From contig BROE01000024.1 of assembly GCA_036571765.1 (NCBI GenBank), forward strand, positions 124,001 through 188,000: 64,000 nt of DNA. Reading direction: 5' to 3'. Both the position numbers and the translations under genes were made by a program. The notes beneath the pieces were generated by a model. It saw nothing but the letters and a program-made list of their open reading frames with translations, was not told where the DNA came from and did not search any database. This stretch comes from Plecoglossus altivelis (Eukaryota; Chordata; Actinopteri; Osmeriformes; Plecoglossidae). Below, piece after piece: positions 22,747 through 34,700 of the stretch. Every line of letters begins with the position of its first letter. Position 1 is the first letter of the stretch.

Positions 22747-25700
22747 TCACCATGCCAAGGAGGATGTATTAACATCAGATACGAACACAAATGGTGAAAG
22801 GCAAATAGCCATCACCTAAACATAGAAGAAAACCTGTTCAATAAATATAATACATCGTTTTAACTTCATGGGGAAAAAAACATGCTGGTTGATTCCACTA
22901 AAATGTACTGCTATATTTCTTACAGCTGACATCAGACATTTGGCAAAAACAAAATTCAGTGTGATATCAAGTATCAGCCGTATAAAAAAACATTCAAGTC
23001 TATTGTTTGCTTGAGTCGAGGATGCACTATACTCACAATTGCAACCACTCAAAAATACATTTCTGACACTCGTGAATTTTTTACTTTTCGGAATGTTTTA
23101 TTTGTGATGGTAGTTTAGTACATCTAAAGCAATGTAATTAGATTTTTTTTTACATTACCAACCTTGGACAGAAAGATCCAAATGTTGAACTGCTCAGGGG
23201 CCAAACTGCTCTTTAATTTGACAGTTGCCAGCAGCAGCAAAAAACCCAGCAGTGCACTGTGGAATAACAATGATACATTATTCATACACTTTTACTCTGC
23301 TGCTGCTACTAGTGACTACCAACTTGATTAGGCTCACTACTCATACCAAGCAATATTTAATGTGATGTAGTCCATTTTATACAATTGTATGTCTTTAATT
23401 TGTAGCACCACAAAATAATTAAGGGATGTACTATATCCTTGCAAATTTAAAACAAATGTATATATTTTGCAAAGCAAGCTGGTGACTACACTTAACAACT
23501 TGGTTCCATTAAATTATTGCTTCTGTTTCTTGTTCATGTGAGATTTAGTTTTTTGAACTGTTGCAAGGAAAATACTTTCTTGAGCATCTATTCCACCCTC
23601 AAAAGCTCCCAGCTTTCTATATTCACTAATATGCAAAGGGAATTTTACCTGGCACAACAGCCACTTTGAAATTGTAAGGACAGGAGAAAGGGAAATTTCA
23701 AGGCTTCAGAGAGGTCACCTGTGGAACAAAATAACTTGTCTAAAGTCATTTTGACTTTAACAAAGTCCCCAGTTCTATGAATTTAGCACAGCCCCAAAGA
23801 GGGTGCTTTTCTCGTCGCAAACCAGACCCACACCTCTCCGCTTAAGACAACAGCTCTAGTGGTATTGCATTTCCGAATAGGCAGTAGGCTCATCTGGTAG
23901 TTTTTATTCTATTAAATCCAGTCAACATATCCAAAACTATCTCCACAAATAATTTTCTTCAATTGTTGAACCTAGCTCATACTACCAGCTTTTTTATACT
24001 TAATACTTTGTTCTGATTTTTGCTTGTTTGAAGTTTGAAATCAGAAATGGGTCAATTAACACCCAATTTATTTGCTTACATCAAGAAAAGTTGCGTGGGA
24101 ATGTGCTATTGGGTACAAACAGGGCTTGAGCACAAAATGGAACATAAGCCGATCGCTGATTTCCCTGAAGCTGAACAAGCACAAGGAGAAAGGGCTTGAT
24201 CTAAAAACCAAGTGGAAGGAATACCATAGAGTGATTGCATTGATTCTTGTAAAGTTGACATCATATACAGGCATCATGATTCTTAATCGAACATTTACCC
24301 TATTTTGCTAGTTTTCTGACTCGACTGCAGTGCCTTAGCTCACAGGCTTGTAAACAGATGTCATTACATACACAGCTAGTTGCAAGCATGCACAAGCTAG
24401 GAATAAAACAAGCCACTTTCTGTGCAAAACCCGACGTTCCGGAACAGGGAAGATGGCGTAGCCCGTTACGCACTCTTGATTGTCTCACTGCGCTACTGAG
24501 CACTTTTTAAAAAAATGACACAGCAGACACAGCCAACAAAAGTTGGCTGTATACAAGTCTATATGTAAATCCCTGGTACCAAGGGAACACATCTATGCAT
24601 TTATCCAATCAGGAGTCTGAGGGACCTATCCAGTAAGGTAAATGGTACCTTCAGTTCAAAAACTGTTCTAATGCCAAAAACTATCCAATATGACATCACA
24701 ATGCCAGTCAGATGGCGGACCCGTCCATTGCTATGCCGACATTAATGTCGACGAGACAGCTATGCATGCTAGCGGGAAACTGTCCCATTTGCTAGGTATT
24801 AGGTTTTGTATTTAGGCATATTCAAAACAATGCATTTTAAAACTGATCACCATACATTCAATAATAAATAAGTGTGCACTGTACAGACATGGTTCCATGA
24901 TAGTGCATTTGAATTGTGAATGAATTAATGGTATTTTTCAACCAATAATTAAATAATTCAAGCTGCCTTTCACTTGGTTATATGCAATTATATCTCTGAC
25001 AAGATTTTAACACAGGGTGATTTTTGAACTGCTGTGGAGAGTATTTCAAGTTTGTGGGAGACAAATATGGATGTCAACTGATGTTACTGGCAATACTTTT
25101 AATGAATATTAATGTAATTTATGACTTTATAACTAATGTCCAGGCCTTAAAAGAAGTCTTCTCCTTGGAAGAAGGACATGAAGTTGTTAAATGCATGGAA
25201 AGGTTGTAGCTTTCACTCCTTTTCTTAGTATCATGTGAAAATTGAGACCCAAGAGAAATAACCTTTATGTAAAATATACACTGCACAAAAAAGGGAACAC
25301 TTAAACACAATGTAACTCCAAGTCAATCACACTTCTGGGAAATGAAACTTTCGACTTAGGAAGCAATACGGATTAACAAATTCCACATGCTGTTGTGCAA
25401 ATGGAATAGACAACAGGTGGAAATTATGGGCAATTAGCAAGACACCCCTAATAAAGGAGTGGTTCTGACCACAGACCACTTCTCAGTTCCTATGCTTCCT
25501 GGCTGATGTTTTGGTAACTTTTGAATGCTGGCGGTGCTTTCACTCTAGTGGTAGCATGAGACGGAGTCTACAACCCACACAAGTACAAGCTCAGGTAGTG
25601 CAGCTCATCCAGGATGGCACATCATGCTTGCTGTGGCAATAAAAGGTTTGCTGTGTCTGTCAGCATAGTGTCCAAAGCATGGAGGCGCTACCAGGAGACA

Positions 25701-28700
25701 GGCCAGTACATCAGGAGATGTGGAGGAGGCCGCAAGAGGGCAACAACCCAGCAGCAGGACTGCTACCTCCGCCTTTGTGCAAGGAGAAGCACTGCCAGAG
25801 CCCTGCAAAATGACCTCCAGTAGTCTGGAGACGCTGTGGAGATCATTCTGCTGCCTGCAACATCTTCCAGCATGACCGGTTTGGCAGTGAGTCAGTCATG
25901 GTGTGGGGTGGTATTTCTTTGGGGGACCGCACAGCCCTCCATGTGCTCGCCAGAGGTAGCCTGACTGCCATTAGGTACCGAGATGAGATCCTCCGACCAC
26001 TTGTGAGACCATTGAGGACATTTGGGACATCATGTCTCATTCCATCCACCAACGCCACGTTGCACCACAGACTTTCTAGGAGTTGACAGATGGCTTTAGT
26101 CCAGGTCTGGGAGGAGATCCCTCAGGAGACCATCCGCCACCTCATCAGGAGCAGGCCCAGGCGTTGTAGGGAGGTCAACCAGGCACGTGGAGGCCACATG
26201 CACTACTGAGCCTCATTTTGACTTGTTTTAAGGACATTATATCAAAGTTGGATCAGCCTGTAGTGTGGTTTTCCACTTTAATTTTGAGTTTGACTCCAAA
26301 TCCAGACCTCCATGGTTTGATCGATTTGATTTCTATTGATAATTTTTGTGTGATTCTGTTGTCAGCACATTCAACAATGTAAAGGAGAAAGTATTTTAAA
26401 GAATATTTCATTCTTTCAGATCTAGGAAGTGTTGTTTAAGTGTTCCCTTAATTTCTTTTAGCAGTGTACATATGGAAAAAGTGAGTTGCTGTGAATACTT
26501 AAGGGAACCACTGTACTCATGACTGGATAGATGCATGCATTATTAATGCCTCGCTGAATTAGTGCAGCATGGCTAGAAGTAAAGTGCCCTCTAAGGGGTC
26601 TGAGAACCATCTAAATAGAATGAGAAAGATATGTTTTTAAGTTCAATAAACCAGGGCCAAATAATCTTTGCACTTACCGGTCGGATGTGCCGCAAAGGCT
26701 AGAAGCAGCATACTTGAAAGGCATACAAAACAAAACTCATACATGTGATACTGTTAACCAATAAATGTATTTTAAATAGAAAAACTTTTTTTCGTCTTCA
26801 TAGAGCGTAACAATTCAAGTCAACTGTATTTCTTACATTGTGGTCAGTTTTACAGTTCCTACTGTGGTCCTTGGCTCAGATAGTCAAGTTCGTAACATTA
26901 GCATATTTCCTGTCTAAAACAATATCTCTATATAGCATATCCCACCTTGATTTTTATTATTATATTAATATATTATAATATATAAACATAATTGTAAACA
27001 AATAATTGCATTTTTACCTGATCAAATAGTTGACATAATGTTGTTCAATATCACTGGAATTCAAAAAGTACAACTTTACAACAGAAAGTACATGAAAAAC
27101 AGTTTAATTTTAGGGTGCAAATCTTGCCCTTAGAACAGCCACAAAAACTAAACGTACCTCAACAAATTATCAGGCTGTGTTGCCGTTGGCTACATGGATG
27201 TACTACAAAAGGTCAACATATACTTCAAGAGACATGTGTGCACATCCACTTAATTCTGCGGCATGTATCCAGCATTAATTTGGTGCATATTTTGTGCACG
27301 TCTTCCTGCCCCTAATATATATACACAAGGTGCCGTGTGTACAAAAATTAGAATGGGTTTAGTTTCCATTGATCAGCTTTCTATAATCCAACAGAAATTT
27401 TGATCACCATAATGTAGGAAACAGACAAATGAAGCCTGCATAATCATTTGCATGAATGTGGGTTGCCACAGCATTTAATATTTAACTAGAATAGATGTGG
27501 AGGTTAGAGAAGTACTTCAAAGACGACAGATCTGAGAAGTATAGGTCCCAAAACCAGTAAGAATTGTAATCACCAGCTGCATCATAGGCTCTGCAAAGTC
27601 TATAATTCCAGATCTGTGAGTTGCAAACAAAATTCAAGGCACTAGCACTATCCATATAATCTGAGGACAAAAAATATGATGCCGCTTGTGTTGCTCTTGT
27701 ATGTTTACTCGTACAAAACTGGAGTATATTTTGGCTTTAAGTGATGCACCCTCATGAGGCAGAGCTTCTTCACCAAATGGAACTTAAAAACTAGCAAAAT
27801 GATTTTTTGTGATGTGTTATGTCGAGTGAAGTACCAAAGGACATTGAAATGTATTCTCGAAGATAACAAAATGTAAGTTTACCTTAGATGGTTGGGTTTG
27901 AAATTGGTCTGGAACACTCTGTATGCACCTAGAACAGAGTAACAGCATGCTACCACTACTACCAGTGGGACCAAGACAAACATCAGCAACATTTACAAGC
28001 TAACTTTAATTTACTTTCCTCAAAATGTTTCATTTAAACCTTCAATTAGTTATGGATAAACTCTAGTCATTTGTGTCGGACTAGTACTAATACTGTGAAA
28101 TGTGATCTTAGAGTCCAACATTACCCTTCTCCGCATATGCATTTCAATATCCCTGCAAGTGTACAATCTACAGCCTGATGAGCAGGTTCAGTTCCTTCGG
28201 AAGACACATACCTAGGGAGCACAGGTGGATCACACCCCAGGTGTAACCAGCTTGGTCGAACTAGAAAAAGTATAAAAAAATGTTTAAAAAGTCTTCAGTG
28301 TGAGAAATCTTATTCCAATTAGTCTTAGACCAATTAATTCAGACATTTCAATACAAATTACATTGCGATTACAAATGGTGATTTTCGAATTCAGACAATA
28401 TTTAAATGATCCAACATTTACTGTTAACTAACTTTTAGCTAAAAATGACTTCTCCTTTCTACATGTGTAAATGCCATGACTGTGGTTTGATTGTCAATTG
28501 TCTATCATATTTTCACACGATCTTTGGTACTGTCACCATGTTTAATCTTATTATAGTAAATGTACGGCCAAACAACAACAGTACTTATCCATGTTTTGGC
28601 TAGTTGGCTTGCTAGTTGGCCTAACCTGTGAGTGATTAACCCTCGTACTTTTTTCGTATTCAGCAACTCCCCATCCTCCCCTTCAACGCTGGAATAAAGC

Positions 28701-31700
28701 AGGTTATTATATACCCCTATTAGATACCCTGTACCCTTTTGGGCATCAAAATGTGCCGCAATGCTGCACGAAAACCAGATTCAATCAAGCACATACAATT
28801 TAAATGGCTCATTGTGGGTGTGCGTGTGTGCATTGAACATAGTTTGGGTCATTCTGACCCGCAAAGAGAACACAAGAGTTAAAGTATTTCATTCAGGTCA
28901 GGGAGGAGCAGACCAACCCCCCCAAAAAAGACAACCTCCTAACACATTGAGTCATTTATAAGATTCAATGGTGGTCTGGATAAATCTGAACTCCTAAAAT
29001 ATAGTTGGCCTTGCATTAGCTTTTCATCTGCATTGAATGCCAAAAAATATTTATTAGGGCTACCATGGTTGTTACTTTTATTATTATTTTAGTTAATTTA
29101 TTTCTACTTGCGCCACAATAACTCAATGTTATAGGTCACACATTTTCTAATTTGGCACATTAATACTACAAGCCGTTGGGTACCACACCAATGACTGGCC
29201 CCACAAGCAATGCCCAAAAGTCAAATTTTCAAAAGGGATGGCATTTCCACCACCTTCCTCCAGTTCTTCTGAAACTGTAGCGCCTCATTTCTTATGAACA
29301 ACAAAAAAAACCTGCATGGACCCTAAGGTACACCATGATGGATTTTGTGACACTTTGTGAAAACCTTCAAAATTCTCTTGAATCAAAAGTCCAATGGGCT
29401 TGGACTTTGGTACATATGTGTTGAATTTGTCTTTCAAAATGGACAACTTGGAAAAAAAATCAAATCATACAACATGGCTGGAAGGGGTAAGGAGGTGTAG
29501 GATTGGCCATGCTGAGTGTTCTTTACAGTCTGAAGAAATTCTGACCAGTAGGTGGTCCTCTTTGTCAACAAATTTGTCACAAGTGAAAAATAGATGAGCA
29601 TAGAAGACAAAATGCAGAACATTAGACAAGGACACTGTTGTTACAAATGTAGACAAGACGCTGAAAAAAGCCTTCCTTGCGTTGTTGGCCATCACAGTCT
29701 AAGGGTTAACTTGAAATGCCACGTCTCATCAATGCATTGAGAAAATGGGCATATATGTAAAAACTGCCTGCATTGCTGATAATGTGCCCATTTAACGTTA
29801 ACGTACAAAAACTCAAATTATAATGTCTAAGTCACCATATAAGGATGAGAGCAATAAACTCTGCTATTTAACATGTTGCAATAATACAATAGAGTATTGT
29901 GTTAGTCTATTGTGACCCATGTCATTACATCCATGCCATACATACACAGTGATTAATTGATACTTTCAAGGTCACTTACGCTTGTTTATTTTGAAAGTGT
30001 TAGTGAAGTGAACAATATTTTATATACGTACATATTGTCAAGGGCCCAATGACTGAAGATGTTGAATCAATATTTTTCAAACAGAAATGTAACAAAAACG
30101 AGGAAACATTTTGTTTCAGTATTTTGCTCAGTATTTCGCAATTAATCCTTCCTGTTTAAAGATTAATTCTTGAGCACCACATGAAGAAATAAAATACATT
30201 ACAGTGACTACATATTTCATAGTACCATCATATCAATATTTGTATATAAAAGTAAATCCCCAAGACATCAGTGCAAAAGGCGGAGATATGTTTTTTTTCC
30301 TTTTAAGATTTTACAGCATCATGTATACACATCTTGACCATTTATGGAAATGGGAAAAATGTATGGAAAGTGAAACATCGACAACATTAGGAGTGATGCA
30401 CAAACCTGGGGGTCATGAAGGGGAAGGCTGACAGCAGAGAGCAGCACCACACTCACACTAGACACCAAGTCAGATAGAAGGCATACAATGATTGATGCAA
30501 GCACTGTATCATCTTACACTTGTTTTCCAATGATAAGTACACCCTGCATATAGCAACCTAATCAGCAGTTAGCTCATGTTTATTACTTGATTACTGAGTT
30601 ACCCATATCCCTGTTTTGATTCATTTGTGATTCAGGGCAAATGCACAAACCTTATGACCTTCATCCATGAAATCTCTGTAAATCCCTGTATGTTAATTAC
30701 AATAAATTAATTACAGGTGTAGGAAGTGTAAAATGTCATGAGTGAAGCTACTTGTAAACATGAAGTTTGACAAAAATGTTGCACTCACATCTCTTTTAAT
30801 AAATCTCTCCATAGAGACATGTACCACCTCAGAAGCATTATGAAGAGTGAAGAAGAAAGCAATGGGCTGGAATAGATTAAAGACAAATTCAGATCCAAAG
30901 CCATGATGAAAATAAAATTATAAACGAAAACAGCACTAAACCTATAACCAATAACCAGCTTGACAATATCTGCCATCAATTATCACGTTTATTCCCCACT
31001 ATGGAACATGCAGAGATTCTTTGTGTGTTCCATTCTATTTATTTGAGCAAAATACAAAAAGAAATAAAAACGTCAGGCACCTTATCAGGTATAGTCAACT
31101 TGGTTGCTTTCATAGCATGTAATATAAGTGTAATATTTAAAATGGGAGTAATAATGACTTACTAGGCGTGCTAAGGCTCTGGACCCAGCATATATGTTTC
31201 CTGCAAACAGTAGTGAGCCCGGAAGCCAGGAGAGCACTACAGACCTGCAATGCGATATCAAAGTAATTACTTGAGTTGACAGAACTCAATGTACATAAAA
31301 TGCGCTGATTCTCTTTGACCTTCAAATGGTTTTGTTGTGTGTGTGTATGTATGGTCTATATGGTTTTCTACTTTGGTATCAAATGTATATTTTTAGCCAT
31401 TTTTTGATGCTGCAAATACAGGTTAAAAACGCTATCCAATTTATCAACACAACTACTGGTCTCTACCTCAGATGCACCAACTGCTTCCAACTGTTCTTTC
31501 AGGGCAACAATTAAGACTTTGTAAGATGATTGTAAAAAATAATCACTAAATATTAAGTTTCTAATGTCATGTTTAAAAAGATGACATCTCAGCCATACCA
31601 TACTGTAGGTAAATAAGTGTGCTTCATGGCTGCTTTATACTGCGCAGTGTGTACTTTGCCATTTCCTACTAAAAGCGATGTCAAATGTGGAAAAAGACAT

Positions 31701-34700
31701 CTATGTATTCTGTCAAAGGCTAATTTCATGACAACATGGATCAGAATGGACATTTTCTTTATAAACCAGTAAGCCATGATATGACTGCATACTTCCAGAG
31801 CTTTGGTTAAGCACTTGATATACATCAACATCATCTTTGTAAAACAGTCTCTGGACAGACTTAAAAGGCCAGATAAGAGACTCAGATTATGTTAATGGGA
31901 GGACAATAAAAGGATACCTTGAAAAACTGCTCATCTCCACATATCCAAGCTTTCCTGACAGAAGCAGCAGAAGCACACCAATTAATGTCTGCCATCTGAA
32001 AAAGACAAAACTAAAGAATTCATTTTAGGCTCTAGGTTTAAGTATTTCCTACCCAACTTCATACATTTTTCATGAAGAAAATGACAACAATGTATCTATA
32101 TTTATACAATGCATGCTTTCTCAATAACACAATTCATTTTTCATATGACGTCACGTTGGAAGGGGCACGCAGGCAAGAGGACTATCCGCTGCCCACCTAC
32201 CCGTAGGAAATCATACTTTGCAAGTTGTTGTGCAATAAGATGCACAAGTCAAAAAGGAGACATACCTAGACAGTGATTCTGCAGAATTCCGTCCGATAAA
32301 ATACTCAGAGGAGATTGTGGATTTGTGCCATTAAACATAACGTAAACTCTGTGTCCCCAGGAAGGCAACACTTAAGCTCAAGTAAAGTTTAACACAAGTA
32401 TACAACCGTTGTATTTTTTGTCATAAAACACATCTCTCAGATGGACAGTTTGTTGTGTATCGAGGCGGCCAACTGCAGTGGTCATAGGGCCTTTGGTGAG
32501 TTAAAGTTGGCTAGGTACGTTAGCTAAATAGTTGGGTTGTCATGGTAGACGCAACTAAATTCAAAATGCATTTGGTATGAAATGATTCGGACATTGTTTT
32601 ACATTGTTAGTTTTTTCTAGAAATGTGGCTGACACTTGGCTGATAAAATCAAATTGAAATAAATGAATGCATAATTTTTTTTTCTTTTACTAGCTTTATA
32701 ACGCAGTTGAGTAAATAGAGACCCCACAGAGAAAGTAGTTCAGATTTAATTTTCTAGTTGCATTTGGTGTCTGAAACGTAGTCTGTGCAACATCTACAAA
32801 TACTTGTATTTACAGCGTGTGATATCAGTTGTCATAGTAATTGAGTTGTGCTAGCTTTGTGTTGCTGTATATTAGCAACACGAACAGGTTTTTGAGAATT
32901 ACGTTTTCTAATCTGAATCTGAGCCTTCAACATCATCGTGTGGCCATTCAGGGAAGGAGGTAGAGACTTCCAGCAAGACTAAGAAACGACAGTACGATGA
33001 CAATAACCTCATGTTCGGGTTTATCTTCACTGGCGAGCCGTCATGCCATCTCCCCCTGCGTGTGTTATGTGGTATGAAGTTGTCCAACCAGGCAATGGTA
33101 CCCAGAAAGTTGAAAAGACATCTGACAACCAATCACCCATCACATGCCAACAAAGTCAAGAACATTTTGCTTGAAAAGCGAACACAGCCATCAGAAGCAG
33201 GCGATGTTAGAAAAAGTCTCAAAAATGCACTAGAGGATAGCTACCTGGAGGATAGCTACCTGGTAGCCGAAATAGTAGCTAAGGCTAACAAGCTTCACGC
33301 CATTGCCAAATCAGTCACAGTGCAAGCCTGTACGGCTATTGCTAATCTCTTCGTATTCTGCAACTCACCTTGTCCTAAGGGTCAAAAACACACCACCTTC
33401 AACGCTGAAATAAAGCAGGTTAATTACATTTTTACCCTGTATCCTTTTGGGCGCTGCAATGTGCAGCCATGCTGCACATGAATCAGAAAGATTTAGTTTT
33501 GTCTGAGTTCAAGCAAGCTCATACAATCACAATGTTTCATTGTGGGTGGGTGAATTTAACAGTTTCGGGTCATTCTGAACCTCAGAGAGCACAAGGGTTA
33601 ACAAAATGTTAGGCCCACAAGCAGCTAAAGACATTGCAGCTGTACCACTTTCAAACTCTACCATTGGAAGGCGTATTTATGACATGTCGGCAGACATAGA
33701 AGACGTGGTCTTCAGGCTGTGAGAAATTCTGTTCGCAAGTTGATGAGTCAACAAACATGAGTGACCACGCACAACGTTTGGGATTTGTGAGATTTATTGA
33801 TGGAGGTGAAATCAATCAATCCATCCATTTTCTTCCGCTTATCTGGGACCGGGTCGCAGGGGCAGCAGTCTGAGCAGGGAGGCCCAGACATCCTTCTCCA
33901 CACACACCTCCTCCAGCTCCTCTGGGGGGATTCTGAGGCGTTCCCAGGCCAGCCGAGAGACATAGTCCCTCCAGCGTGTCCCGAGTGTCCCCCGGGGCCG
34001 CTTCCCGGTGGGACATGCCCAGAGGCATCCGAAACAGATACCTGTGCCACGTCAGCTGGCTCCTCTCGACGTGGAGGAGCAGCGGCTCTACTCTGAGCTC
34101 CTCACATCTAAGGGAGCACCTGGCCACTCTGCAGAGGAAATTCTTCATGCAATCTTGTCCTTTCAGTCATTACCAAAAGCTCCATGACCATAGGTGAGAG
34201 TAGGCATGAAGATTGACCAGTAAATCAAGAGCTTTGCCTTGCGGCTCAGCTTCTTCTTCACCACAACGGTCCGATACAGAGACTGCATCATTGCACCGAT
34301 CCGCCTGTCAATCTCATGTGCCATCCTTCTCTCATTTGTGAACAAGACCCCGAGATACTTGAACTCCTCCACTTAGGGAAAGGACTCTCCACCCGCCCGA
34401 AGGGAGCAAGCCACCTCTTTCTAGTCGAGAACCATGGCCTCAGATTTGGAGGTGCTGATTTTCATCCCGGCTGCTGCACTCGGTTGCAAACCGCTCCAGT
34501 GCACAGTTTAGGTCCCGGTCCGATGAAGCCATAAGGGCAACATCTTCGAATACCAGAGATGAGATCCTGTGCTCCCCGAACCAGACACCCTCCGGCCTCT
34601 TGCAGTGCGAAGAAATTCTGTCCAGAAAGACGATGAACAGAACCGGTGAGAAAAAAGACAGCCCTGGCCGAATCCAACATGCACTGGGAACAAGTCTGAC

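Noticed and set aside
27482..27670. Minus-strand frame considered as a tmem241 exon
   Set aside because: It does not match the residues expected at that point, and the 22-base exon at 26837-26858 restores phase without it.
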